Shown: piece by piece, positions 1-9,300 of the stretch
How positions within the stretch are numbered: the stretch's first letter is position 1
How the letters are laid out: each line of letters opens with the position of its first letter
IMG/VR virus record: IMGVR_UViG_3300023251_000002
Location: 1-50,188 of that record
DNA from: a virus
DNA length: 50,188 nucleotides
Direction: 5' to 3' (one strand)
Notes under the pieces: model-generated
The model's database searches: none
What the model saw: only the letters and a program-made list of their open reading frames with translations
What the model was told of the DNA's origin: nothing
Translations under genes and position numbers: made by a program

Positions 1-300
1 GGCGGAATGAAGGGAGCCTTGGCTGGAGCAGGTTTAGGCGGTCTCGGTGGATTCTACAGCCCTGAGATGTACAAATGGATCAATAAACTTATAGCAGGTA
101 AGACTAAAGCCCCAGACGCTAATCAGCAGTATGGAGCTTTTAATCCCCGTCAGAGACCTCTGGATATGCTACCTAACAGACAATATAAAGATGAACCTTC
201 ATATCAAAATAGATTCAGAGCAAGTACAGATGGGCCTATAGATTTTGATATAGGAGAGGCTAACTTTAAACCTAATCCATGGGAATTGAAGAAGTACTAA
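1..300 (+). CDS. C-terminal end of a hypothetical virion-associated protein (5' truncated)
   Basis: The frame is open from the first base of the window, so the gene probably begins upstream; an ATG at position 7 could also be used but has no visible ribosome binding site in the window. The visible part starts with a Gly/Ala-rich hydrophobic stretch (MKGALAGAGLGGLGGF), followed by a polar, Pro/Asn-rich tail ending WELKKY. The same layout (Gly-rich hydrophobic segment, then a polar tail) is seen in the proteins at 3074 and 3703, so this is probably another small virion or ejection-type protein. I recognise no family. Confidence 0.6.
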   Translation, partial: GGMKGALAGAGLGGLGGFYSPEMYKWINKLIAGKTKAPDANQQYGAFNPRQRPLDMLPNRQYKDEPSYQNRFRASTDGPIDFDIGEANFKPNPWELKKY

Positions 301-318
301 AAATAACAGGAGATTAAT

Positions 319-981
319 ATGTCAGGAGATTTTGTACAGACTAACAGGAGCGGTGTGTTCAAAGAGCAGTCCAGTACCCCTGGAAAATATGAATCAGGGG
401 ATATGGGACGTACAGTACTTCCGGAAACATCAGGCCTCGGAGGATTTGGAGGCCCGGGAGAATATATGAAGTATCCCGAAGTAACAGTACAGAAATTTAA
501 TATGGATAAGGACGGAGTCGAGAAGACAGGAGAAGACACTGTTCCAGAGGTTAATTTTTTATCTCCTCCGCCGGATAGCTCTACTGCTCCTGATAGAGGT
601 GTCCACGAGGCGGAGGAGATTCTTTCTCCAACAGAGGCTGTTGTAGAAGAGCCTGTCACTAAGAAGAGAAAGAGAACGTCTAAGAAGAAAGATATACCGG
701 TAGAGAAGTATGTTCCTGTAACGATGGTGACATTCTCGGGAGATTTCGGAGAAACGACAGTGCCGTACGAGAAAGTATTCTTTTCCGGAATAACACTTGT
801 TCTGATAGCGGAAACAGATGGATCGGTTATGCTATACAGCCCGCCGCGGAACGATGTAGGTTTTGATGTCGAGTTCGACAATAATACAGTAAGAGCGTAT
901 TCGGTTGGAATATCTTTTATGTTCCCGGATACAACTAAGAAAGTAACAGTTTTACTTGTGGATGGAAAAAATGATAGCTAA
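319..981 (+). CDS. hypothetical protein with acidic, proline-rich N half and basic cluster
   Basis: This 220-residue protein has a good start: AGGAG lies 7 bases before the ATG. The first ~110 residues are low-complexity, rich in Gly, Pro and Glu, and look disordered. They are followed by a basic cluster (KKRKRTSKKK, about residues 115-124) and a C-terminal ~90-residue domain with alternating hydrophobic residues, consistent with a small beta-rich fold (VTMVTFSGDFGETTV, ITLVLIAETDGSVMLY). It directly precedes the zinc-ribbon and portal genes, so a head or connector role is plausible from position only. I do not recognise the family. Confidence 0.65.
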   Translation: MSGDFVQTNRSGVFKEQSSTPGKYESGDMGRTVLPETSGLGGFGGPGEYMKYPEVTVQKFNMDKDGVEKTGEDTVPEVNFLSPPPDSSTAPDRGVHEAEEILSPTEAVVEEPVTKKRKRTSKKKDIPVEKYVPVTMVTFSGDFGETTVPYEKVFFSGITLVLIAETDGSVMLYSPPRNDVGFDVEFDNNTVRAYSVGISFMFPDTTKKVTVLLVDGKNDS

Positions 982-1177
982 AGAGAACGATGAACGCAGA
1001 GTATGTCTGCATTGTAGTAATACCGTCGCAGACGGGACAGACTACTGTTCCCTCTGTAAGGAACTTTTATCTTATAACAAGAGAGAGATGAAGACTGCCT
1101 CCGAAGCTGTTGAACTGCCGGATACTTTAAGATCCTGTATAGACACAGCCGCATCTATCATCAAAGAGGGACTATAA
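962..1177 (+). CDS. small zinc-ribbon protein
   Basis: This is a ~71-residue protein. Near the N terminus it has two Cys pairs, VCLHC and YCSLC, spaced 14 residues apart as in a zinc ribbon that binds one Zn ion. The rest looks helical. It overlaps the end of the preceding gene and ends in a TAATG overlap with the portal gene, so it is translationally coupled to it. The start is uncertain: ATG codons lie at 962 and 971, with a TTG at 956; the GGATGG just before 971 is the best ribosome-binding candidate. The function is unknown; an assembly partner of the portal or a nucleic-acid-binding role are both possible. Confidence 0.6.
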   Translation: MEKMIAKENDERRVCLHCSNTVADGTDYCSLCKELLSYNKREMKTASEAVELPDTLRSCIDTAASIIKEGL

Positions 1178-3069
1178 TGGCTAACTATTCACAATCCAAT
1201 CCTTTCAGTCTTACACAGGATATTATCGGACAGAAAGACTTCGGCAGTCCTTTCGCTACATATGCCAGAGCTCATTACCCGAGGAATCTAAAAGAAGTAT
1301 TCAACTGGGCGGAATATCTATGGCTCCATCAGGGAGTATATTCCAAAGCCATCCAGCGGGCTGTTCGCTACTTCATTACAAAAGTAGAGATAACAGGTAC
1401 TTCCGATTTTAATATCAAGAAGAAGTATGCGGAGTTCCTTACAGACAATCTACACATTCTGGATGTCATGTCCCTTATGGGGGACGATCTCATGGCATAC
1501 GGTAATTCATTCACTTCTGTATACAGACCTTTCAATCGTAATCTTATATGTAAAAACTGTAAGACAATGCATCCTATAGAGCAGGTAAAGTACGAGTGGG
1601 CTGATTTCGGCTTCGAAGGCCCCTGCCCTAAGTGTAATAAGAAGGGTAAGTTCCTTGTCAAGGATATACCTAACGAACAGGACGACCTCAGAATAACCCG
1701 CTGGAACCCACGATCAATAGAGTTGGAGTACCACGATATCAGCGGAGAGACCAGATATTACTACGAACCGCAGAGTAAGGTCAGAGGATACATTACAAGC
1801 GGTAATAAGATGTATCTGGAACATACTCCATGGGAGATACTGGATGCTATCGCTAAAGACGAAAAGTTTATGTTCAAGAAGGGCGAGATCTATCATATCA
1901 AATGCGAGGCCGCAGCTTCTCTTACTACAAAGATGAACGGCTGGGGACTTCCTCCGTTCCTTTCCAATTTCGAACAGGTCATCCATCTGCAGATGCTTAC
2001 TAAGTACAACGAAGCCATCGCCATGGATATGATCGTTCCTTTTAGATTTATTTCTCCGGGTACCCGTAAAGGCAGTGGCCCGGGTAACGACCCTTTATTG
2101 ACTATCGACAGCGGACGCTTCATGCGTTCTGTCGAAGGGATGATAAAACAGCATCGCAAGGATCCTACAGCTATACACTCGATCCCATACCCTGTGGAAT
2201 ATCAGGCTCTGGGTGGAGAGGCTAAGAATCTGGCACCTACAGAACTTCTTCAGCTTGCTCTGGACGAACTTCTTAATTCAATGGGGATACCTCAGGAATT
2301 CTATTCAGGTAACCTTGTACAGGGAGGACCTCCAATAGGTCTCAGAATGTTCGAAAGAACTTGGATACATTTTATCTCGCAGATGAATAACTGGCTGGAC
2401 TGGATGATGGGACAATGCAGTAAACATCTGATGTGGGAGGATCTTGGAGCAGAACTTACCAGAACATCAGTATTGGAAGATGATCTTGTCAGACAGACCA
2501 AACTAAATTTACTGGGTGCTAACAAAGTATCCAATCAGACAGCCCTCAGTGCTTTCAATATCGATTACGAATACGAAGTCGATAAGATTCTTCTGGAACA
2601 GCAGATGTTCGACGAGAAGGCTGCAGATCTTGCCAGAAGTACAGGTAAAGATCAAGAGGGGCAGGCTATGATGGATCAGCCCGCACCTGCACCGGGTGGA
2701 ATGGGTGGAATGCCTCCTCCGGGAATGCCGATGGATATGGCTTCTATGGGTGGACCGGCTCCGGGTGGGATGTCTATGCCGATGCCAGGTGAATCCCAGA
2801 TGGGTGGAGCTATGCCTATGGGAGCAGGACCTACCCCTATGGGTGGACCTCAGTCTCTAGATGAAATGGCGATACAGGCAGAACAGATCGCTCAGCAAAT
2901 ATTAACAATGGATCCGACTACACGAAGAAGTGAGTTGGTTAATCTTAAACATTCGGACGATGCTCTCCATGCTATGGTGACATCTAAACTTAAGGAGCTT
3001 GAACAACAGGCTGCTCAGACCGGAGTCAATCTAACCAGGCAGGGACAAATCCCTCCAGGCGGAGTATAA
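1177..3069 (+). CDS. portal protein
   Basis: This 630-residue protein fits the size and general character of large-phage portal proteins, which form the dodecameric ring at the capsid vertex through which DNA enters and leaves. Portal-like features are the N-terminal region on tail-proximal domains, a central stretch on conserved turns (DDLMAYGNSFTSVYRP), and the late segment SMGIPQEFYSGNLVQGGPP followed by an amphipathic helix, typical of the crown/stem region. Unusually, a zinc-ribbon is inserted around residues 125-155 (CKNCK ... CPKCNKKG). The C-terminal ~130 residues are Met/Pro/Gly-rich (for example GGMPPPGMPMDMASMGG) and resemble the repeats of the 14205 protein. It lies upstream of the prohead protease and capsid genes, as expected in a head module. 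Confidence 0.85.
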   Translation: MANYSQSNPFSLTQDIIGQKDFGSPFATYARAHYPRNLKEVFNWAEYLWLHQGVYSKAIQRAVRYFITKVEITGTSDFNIKKKYAEFLTDNLHILDVMSLMGDDLMAYGNSFTSVYRPFNRNLICKNCKTMHPIEQVKYEWADFGFEGPCPKCNKKGKFLVKDIPNEQDDLRITRWNPRSIELEYHDISGETRYYYEPQSKVRGYITSGNKMYLEHTPWEILDAIAKDEKFMFKKGEIYHIKCEAAASLTTKMNGWGLPPFLSNFEQVIHLQMLTKYNEAIAMDMIVPFRFISPGTRKGSGPGNDPLLTIDSGRFMRSVEGMIKQHRKDPTAIHSIPYPVEYQALGGEAKNLAPTELLQLALDELLNSMGIPQEFYSGNLVQGGPPIGLRMFERTWIHFISQMNNWLDWMMGQCSKHLMWEDLGAELTRTSVLEDDLVRQTKLNLLGANKVSNQTALSAFNIDYEYEVDKILLEQQMFDEKAADLARSTGKDQEGQAMMDQPAPAPGGMGGMPPPGMPMDMASMGGPAPGGMSMPMPGESQMGGAMPMGAGPTPMGGPQSLDEMAIQAEQIAQQILTMDPTTRRSELVNLKHSDDALHAMVTSKLKELEQQAAQTGVNLTRQGQIPPGGV

Positions 3070-3073
3070 TATA

Positions 3074-3703
3074 ATGAATAAAGAAGCTTTTCTATTAGGA
3101 TACGGAGTTAAGTCGGATTATCCCGCTATGCGGAAGTCTGCTTTTATTAAAGCATATACTGCAGGTCTGCAGAAGCAGGCGGAGTCAGGAGCACAATTTT
3201 CTATGCGTCCCAGTGGTAAGGTTACAGATTACTCCGGAGGGGCATATACAAAACCAGGCAGTGTCGCCGGTTTTGCGAATAATACAGCGCAGGGATATGC
3301 AGATAACGTTGCCAATCTACCGCGTAATACTATAAATGCCGCAGGTACTGTTTTAGGAAAAGGAATGACTTCTGTTATGAGTCCAGAGGCGGCTCATAAG
3401 ACTTTAAATTATATACAGCATCCTTTCGATACAGCTAAGAGTGATATAAAATCCGGAATTAAGTCTATGACTCCCAGTAAAGAAACTATACTGAAGACGA
3501 TGCCTTGGGTACTTGGAGGTATAGGAGCATTAGGTTTAGGTTCCATGTTGTTCGGAGGCGGAGGAAAAGGACAGGCACAAGGACAGAATATGCCCGGAGG
3601 CGGAGGAATGTATTACGCCGGACCTACAAAAGGATATATACCTCGAGATCAACTAGGGATAGGATTACAACAGGGAACACCTCAGGAAATGAATATACGA
3701 TAA
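3074..3703 (+). CDS. putative virion/ejection protein with N-terminal packaging-like tag
   Basis: This 209-residue protein begins MNKEAFLLGYGV, a loose version of the tag seen on many genes here, and continues KSAFIKAYTAGLQKQAES, so the tag pattern (A-F/Y-x-x-x-G...K-x-A) may be present twice. About residues 140-165 form a hydrophobic Gly-rich segment (MPWVLGGIGALGLGSMLF) long enough to cross a membrane, followed by a Gly-rich tail. It starts just after the portal stop and ends in a TAATG overlap with the next gene. The combination of tag and membrane-active segment suggests an internal protein ejected with the DNA; this is inference and no family is recognised. Confidence 0.6.
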   Translation: MNKEAFLLGYGVKSDYPAMRKSAFIKAYTAGLQKQAESGAQFSMRPSGKVTDYSGGAYTKPGSVAGFANNTAQGYADNVANLPRNTINAAGTVLGKGMTSVMSPEAAHKTLNYIQHPFDTAKSDIKSGIKSMTPSKETILKTMPWVLGGIGALGLGSMLFGGGGKGQAQGQNMPGGGGMYYAGPTKGYIPRDQLGIGLQQGTPQEMNIR

Positions 3704-4638
3704 TGCAGAATGCACCTATAAATAAAGAAGCTGGAATAGGGGATCTTACTCTCCCCGATATCCAGGGCGCTTTTAATAAAGCTACAGTCAATCCGGCTGT
3801 ACGATCTCTGCTTATGGGTACAGTTGGATATTTCGGAACTAAGTACGGATACAGATATCTGTCGGATAAATTCGCCGGAATGCATATCCGTAAAGCACAT
3901 AAAGATAATCCGGGGATGCAGAATCAGGCGTGGCAGGATTATATTAAGAGGAGAGATAAGATGGAACCTTGGTTAGCAGGAATAGGCGGAGCGGTAGGAG
4001 CAGCCCTTCCATTAACACAGACAATCAAACCTTTTCAGAGATCATACAAGAAGTTTGAGGACACAGGGAGTTTATCAGATCTTTCAGCCCCTCTGTTCAA
4101 CAATAAACTACCTTTAGATAGATTTCCTAAGATAAGTTCTGAAAAGTCTACCACGATTGAAAAGTCTACCATGGTAGAAAATCTTTTACAGAAGCTTGCT
4201 GATTATGGATTACCTTCACACTCTCCGTATGGAAACCCTAATGATTTTGCTCTTGGTAAAGATTTTGTATTACCTAAAGTACGGGCTATAGAATTTATAG
4301 GAGACCCTACTATTCCTAAAATGAGTTCTATGGATCTTCTACAGACACAGGCTCCTATATTAGGACCGGACCTCACAGCCCGACTGGTGGCAGGAATAGA
4401 TAATGCCAGCCCCGAAGATTCAGGAATGATAAGCGGTATGGATATCGCTAAAGGATTGGCAAGGGTAGGAGTAGGCGCAGTAGCCGGATTGGGGCTGGGT
4501 AACATAATGGGAACTATCTTCTCACAACCTCCTGCGATGAAATCAAAGATGGGTAATTACGGGATGATCGGTGGGGCTATATTGAATTCAGGGCTGACAG
4601 GGCCTATATTAAATAAGTTTAAAGGGTTTTTACAATAA
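3703..4638 (+). CDS. putative virion/ejection protein with Gly-rich hydrophobic segments
   Basis: I place the start at 3703 (TAATG overlap with the upstream stop), giving 311 residues. The open frame extends back to 3505, but that part lies inside the upstream gene and reads as Arg-rich nonsense. The N terminus is MQNAPINKEAGIGDL, carrying the N-K-E-A site found at the end of the tags. Three Gly/Ala-rich hydrophobic stretches (GGAVGAALPLTQTI, GVGAVAGLGLGNIMGTIF, MIGGAILNSGLTGPIL) may be membrane-interacting. The middle contains the duplicated peptide EKST, encoded by a partial repeat of AAAAGTCTACCA. The second copy is the 19-bp palindromic element annotated at 4164. The function is unknown. 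Confidence 0.6.
   Translation: MQNAPINKEAGIGDLTLPDIQGAFNKATVNPAVRSLLMGTVGYFGTKYGYRYLSDKFAGMHIRKAHKDNPGMQNQAWQDYIKRRDKMEPWLAGIGGAVGAALPLTQTIKPFQRSYKKFEDTGSLSDLSAPLFNNKLPLDRFPKISSEKSTTIEKSTMVENLLQKLADYGLPSHSPYGNPNDFALGKDFVLPKVRAIEFIGDPTIPKMSSMDLLQTQAPILGPDLTARLVAGIDNASPEDSGMISGMDIAKGLARVGVGAVAGLGLGNIMGTIFSQPPAMKSKMGNYGMIGGAILNSGLTGPILNKFKGFLQ
4164..4182. repeat. 19-bp palindromic element, copy 1 (inside a gene)
   Basis: This is GTCTACCATGGTAGAAAAT, whose core TCTACCATGGTAGA is a perfect 14-bp palindrome. The identical 19-mer occurs at 46302 and, on the other strand, at 25389. Here it sits in the coding sequence, encoding ST-MVEN, and is preceded 18 bases upstream by a half copy (GTCTACCA). Confidence 0.7.
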
Positions 4639-4655
4639 TATAAGGATTATATACA

Positions 4656-4964
4656 ATGGACAAGATGGCATTTTATACAGGATATATGGAAGGCATCCCT
4701 AAAGTAGCGGGATCAGCTACGGATCTTATAAAGAAAACTTTAACGAATACAGGAGCACTTGTAGCAGCTCCGGCAGGTGTCAGTTATCTGGCAGGTAGAA
4801 TGCATTCTAAAGTACAGGAACCATCCTCTCAGGAAACTAAATTAATTCAGGCCCAGTATGTCAGGAAGAAACTGGAGCAGGCTATATCCGATCTGGACAA
4901 ACGTAAAAAGATGGAACAGATGAAGGAGCGTCAAGGTGGAAACAACGCAACCCTCAGGATTTAA
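4656..4964 (+). CDS. small tagged virion protein
   Basis: This 102-residue protein begins MDKMAFYTGYMEGIPKVAG, which matches the tag consensus (x-K-x-A-F-Y-x-G-Y-x-E...K-x-A) with a four-residue insertion before K-V-A. A Gly/Ala-rich hydrophobic segment follows (GALVAAPAGVSYLAG), then a charged helix likely to form a coiled coil (LEQAISDLDKRKKMEQMKE). AAGGA upstream of the ATG supports the start. It overlaps the next gene by 29 bases. It is likely one of the internal, co-packaged proteins, inferred from the tag and the head-module context. Confidence 0.65.
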   Translation: MDKMAFYTGYMEGIPKVAGSATDLIKKTLTNTGALVAAPAGVSYLAGRMHSKVQEPSSQETKLIQAQYVRKKLEQAISDLDKRKKMEQMKERQGGNNATLRI

Positions 4965-5268
4965 AGAGAAATACGGTCCGAATACATTTGAAGGGCTTCC
5001 TTACGAAGGGGTCATATACGATAGGAAAGAATCAGATCCCGAAGAGAAGCAGCCCGTTATGGTACAGACTGTGCATGTCAGGCAGTTTAATTTAAGTGTT
5101 CCCGATGATATGGTTGAATGGGAAGAGATTATGCAGAAGGTTGCGGACGAGGTGGCGATAATTTCGTTCGAGGAAAAAATATACGATAAAGATATAAAGT
5201 CATGGCGGATACTCCTGAGATGGATGGACCTGTCATTTACAAACCCGGAAGGTATCCAAGATGAATAA
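4936..5268 (+). CDS. hypothetical protein, GTG start
   Basis: This 110-residue protein starts with GTG at 4936, preceded by AAGGAG, and overlaps the end of the upstream gene by 29 bases. It has no tag and no hydrophobic segment. The sequence is acidic with a beta-alpha pattern (VMVQTVHVRQFNLSV then EWEEIMQKVADEVA) and Trp residues near the C terminus. It is followed by an 8-base overlap with the next gene. I do not recognise the family; from its position it is a head-module protein. Confidence 0.6.
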   Translation: METTQPSGFKEKYGPNTFEGLPYEGVIYDRKESDPEEKQPVMVQTVHVRQFNLSVPDDMVEWEEIMQKVADEVAIISFEEKIYDKDIKSWRILLRWMDLSFTNPEGIQDE

Positions 5269-6346
5269 GACAGCAAGCCTAGGCGATATAGTTTCTTCTT
5301 TCGATGATATAGCTGATTATATACAACGTATCCGTAATATTAAACAGAGAGTCTCAGAGGCTAAAGTTCCTCTTAAAGAAGCTTATAAGAAGTATAAGGC
5401 TGCACAAAAGTTAGGTGTTCCCGGAAGTGCGACCGTCACGGACTATCTGAAACAGAAAGCTATTCTGGCTCAGATTCTTTCAGGGCATAAGAAAGATGTG
5501 TCATCCCTTAAAACAATAGGTGGGTTAAGTGCCGGAGCTACTGCTGTTGGAGTAGGTGGAGGGGCTGCTTACAGTGCTCTCGAGGATAAGATAAAAGGCA
5601 ATAAAGAAGCTCTTAACGAAAAGAAAAAGATTGAAACAAATCTGTCCCTCAAAGAACTGCAGTCAGATATTTCATCCGACAAAGATGTTTTCGGTAAACA
5701 GGCAGGTCTCAAAGGTAATGCTGCTATTATAGGAGCTAGTCTAGCTGCGGGTTCAGGTATTATAGGGCACAAAGCTTTTCAGGATTTAAAAGAAGTCAGA
5801 GACCTGGAAAAGAAAAAAGAACTTATGGAGCAGATCAAGACTTTAAGGTCTAAATACAATCAGAAATTCAGACAGTCAATGCTCGGTGAATTTAATATAG
5901 AGCCGACTGCTTTAAAAGAGGAAGCGGATATTTTAAAGACATCCGGACTCAAGAGCATGCTGGCAACAGCCGGTAAAACTGTTCTGGATAACCCAGTACC
6001 CACCTCTCTAGCTATTCTCGGAGCCAGTGCCAGTGTACCTATGTATGCGGCAGGTAAAGAGCAGGGAGACGAAGCTTCAAAAAATATTCAGGACCTTAAG
6101 AAATACAGAGCTACACTGGAAAGAGTATCTCGTATGCATAATGCCCCTGTCAATATATCAGAGACGTCTTTCAGTCCAGAAGAAATGGTGGCTATGCAGA
6201 AACTGCGTACAACCTCTCCTGTTAAGAAATCTAAGAAAACAAAAGAGGCGGACATTATAAAGAACACAAAGGGCGGAACGGAAGCTCCTACAGTTTCTGC
6301 TGCCGTAGATGATCCAGAACTTCAGGAATTACTCGGGAGTGTTTAA
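5261..6346 (+). CDS. putative membrane-active virion protein, 361 aa
   Basis: The start MNKTASLGD has a short, degenerate version of the tag (N-K-T-A). The protein alternates charged helices with three Gly/Ala-rich hydrophobic stretches: GGLSAGATAVGVGGGAAYSA, AAIIGASLAAGSGIIG and PTSLAILGASASVPMYAAG. Several K-x-A sites occur, for example F-G-K-Q-A-G at about residue 148. Internal virion proteins that form a DNA-ejection channel often combine amphipathic helices with such segments, so this is a candidate. It ends in a TAATG overlap with the RNA polymerase gene, so the two are translationally coupled. No known family is recognised. Confidence 0.6.
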   Translation: MNKTASLGDIVSSFDDIADYIQRIRNIKQRVSEAKVPLKEAYKKYKAAQKLGVPGSATVTDYLKQKAILAQILSGHKKDVSSLKTIGGLSAGATAVGVGGGAAYSALEDKIKGNKEALNEKKKIETNLSLKELQSDISSDKDVFGKQAGLKGNAAIIGASLAAGSGIIGHKAFQDLKEVRDLEKKKELMEQIKTLRSKYNQKFRQSMLGEFNIEPTALKEEADILKTSGLKSMLATAGKTVLDNPVPTSLAILGASASVPMYAAGKEQGDEASKNIQDLKKYRATLERVSRMHNAPVNISETSFSPEEMVAMQKLRTTSPVKKSKKTKEADIIKNTKGGTEAPTVSAAVDDPELQELLGSV

Positions 6347-9300
6347 TGCCTATCAATCCTTCGACTCCCCCTGCTTCAACGGGGATGAAATTTATCTCGG
6401 ACACCCTATCGAAAGATAAAGGTGTCCTTACGTCTTTCGACGACTACGATAACCGTAGACAGCAGATTTTTGATTATTCTATAGACGCTGTTAAACAACG
6501 CTTTCCTTTATCCAATCAGAGATATACCCTGGAGTTGGATAATCCTTCCTACAAAGATACGAAACGTTTTTCATACAAAGAGCAGAAGGAAGCTATCCTT
6601 AACAACAGGTCTCTTACAAAGAAACTGCAGGGTAACTGGACTCTCAGAGACAACGAGACAGGTAAAGTCATAGACCGTACAAGTAAACGTACTGTACTCA
6701 ATGTACCTTATCTTACAGAAAGAGGGACCTTCGTCCGTAACGGAGTCGAACAATCCCTTATCAATCAGTTTAGACTTATTCCTAATGTATACAGTAAAGT
6801 AGCCGGAGACGGTACATACGAATCCCACGTCAATGTCAGACAGGGAACAGGAAACAGTTTTAAAGTATCCATGAATCCTAAGACAGCCGAGTTCTACATC
6901 AGATCCGGAGGTAGAAAGATCAAACTCTATCCGGTACTGCAGGCGCTAGGCGTTCAGGACAGTTTACTGGAAGATGCATGGGGGCCGGAAATCCTTAAGA
7001 GGAACAGAGCCGGTACTACAACTCAAGCTGTACACAGTGCTATACAGACCCTTATCCCTAAGCACATGCGTATGAATAAGACAGCCGAAGTAAAGATGAT
7101 GGGTCCGGAAGCGGGAGATATAGAAACACTTAAACAATCTTTTAATGCTATGGAGCTGGACCCGGACGCTACACAGACAACATTAGGTGCTCCGCATTCC
7201 AATGTCGGTTCAGGTCTTTTCCTAGATGTTACTAAAAAGCTTTTGAACATATCCAGAGGAACAGCCAAATCAGACGATAGGGATTCTATGGAGTTCCAGA
7301 GAATGTACGGGCCCCATAACTATTTCGCCGAACGTATACTCAAAGATCCGGGTAATGTACTCAGGAATAAACTATGGAAGATTACCAATCAGGGTAACTT
7401 ATCCTCTTTACAATCCGGAATGCTTAATAAACATGTGGACAGCCTGTTCAATACATCTGGGCTGAGTCAGATGCTCGAGGAGATAAATCCTCTAGACGCT
7501 TTAGATCAATCGTACAGGGTTACCAGAATGGGAGAGGGTGGAATAAGCTCTCTGGATGCAGTACCTGACGAAGCAAGAGCTGTACAGCCCACATATCGTG
7601 GGTATGTAGATATGGTGAGAAGTCCTGAATGTTACGACGACAAGACAGAAATCAAAACAAGTACGGGCTGGAAACTATTTAAAGATATCACAATGCAGGA
7701 CGAACTGGCCTGCCGTATTCATGACTGTGTCTATTATAAGACTCCGGAAGGACTTCAGTCTTACGATTACGACGGGCTGATGATAGGTTGTAAAAAACAG
7801 GTTAACTTCCTTGTTACTCCTAATCATAGAATGCGTGTTAAGACTAATGGTATAGGATATGTTATGACGCTTGCCGAAGATATTCTGGGTAAAGGTTTTA
7901 ATATGGAAATCGACGGAGGTATTATTTATATTCTAAAGAACGATACTTTCGAAAAAGAATATAAAGGTGTAGTGTATTGTGCTACTGTTCAGGGAGGTCT
8001 TGTATATGTAAGACGTAAAGGCAAAGCTTTCTGGTGCGGTAACTCTCTAAGGGTCGGTGTCGATATGAAGATGGCTCAGGGAACTCAGTACGGGAAAGAC
8101 GGTAAAGTATATCAGAAGTTCCTGAATACAAAAACAGGTAAGCAGGAGTATGTGGATTCTGTAACAGCATCCAGATCTATTGTAGCCTTTCCGGAAAGTT
8201 TTAAATACAAAGGTAAGTTTATTCCTGCGATGGTAAAGGGAGAGGGTATAAAGTATGTTCCCCGAACATCTGTGGATTACATGATAAACAGCGGTTCCGA
8301 TCTCTTCAGTACAGGAGCTAACTTGGTGCCTATGGCTTCCGGGATAAAAGCTATGCGTTTGCTAATGGGGTCGAAAATGCACAATCAGGCGCTTCCTCTT
8401 ACAAACAGAGAAGCTCCTCTTGTCCGTACAAGAATCGGTACTAAGGATATATACGATTACATCAGCCCGCATATGGGTAGAATAACTTCTGAAAAAGATG
8501 GTATCGTTAAATCCATAAGCAAAGATAAGATAACTACACAGAACGACGACGGAACAACATCCTCGTACGATACCTACGATAACTTTCCTTTCAGCAGAAA
8601 AACATCCGTGCGTACAATTCCTTTTGTAAAGGGAGCACAACGTGTTAAAAAAGGACAGGCTATCGCAGGATCTAACTTTACAGACGATAAGGGTACAGCA
8701 GCTCTGGGACTTAATCTCCGGGTAGCTTACATGCCTTATAAAGGGGCTGTGCATGAAGATGCTATAGTCATATCAGAAAGTGCCGCGAAGAAACTAAACT
8801 CAGAACATATGTATGCTAATAAGCTTCGTGAAGAAAGCGGAGTGGAAGTTCTTAAAGATAAGTATACAGCAATGTTTCCGGGAACGTTTACCGCGGAACA
8901 GTTCAAGACTATCGGTAAAGAAGGTACAGTCAAACCGGGAACTCTCGTCAGACAGGGAGATCCGCTTATTCTATCTACAAAGACAAGACAGCCCGGACCC
9001 GGAACAATGGGTCGTAGGCTAACAAGAGACTCTTCTGTGAAGTGGGAGCATGAAGACCCGGGCGTTGTCACAGATGTTGTTAAGAATAAAGAGGGCTGGA
9101 AAGTCTATGTCCGAGCCAACGCTACAACTAAGCGGGGCGACAAACTGGCAAATTTCTACGGAGGTAAGGGCGTTGTCGGAGATATAATTCCCGATAACAA
9201 AATGATTCACGATAAGGACGGTAAGCCTTACGAAATTATTCTTAACCCTGTAGGTGTAATATCCAGAACGAATTCATCACAGCTCATAGAATCGTCACTG

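Noticed and set aside
3505-3702. Longer form of the 3703 gene starting at 3505
   Set aside because: The extension lies wholly inside the upstream gene in another frame and is Arg-rich nonsense; the TAATG overlap at 3703 is the usual coupling here.
8362-8754. Reverse-strand ORFs within the RNA polymerase genes (also 8736-9071, 11274-11771, 16512-16877)
   Set aside because: They lie opposite strongly conserved polymerase motifs, lack ribosome binding sites and resemble no protein.
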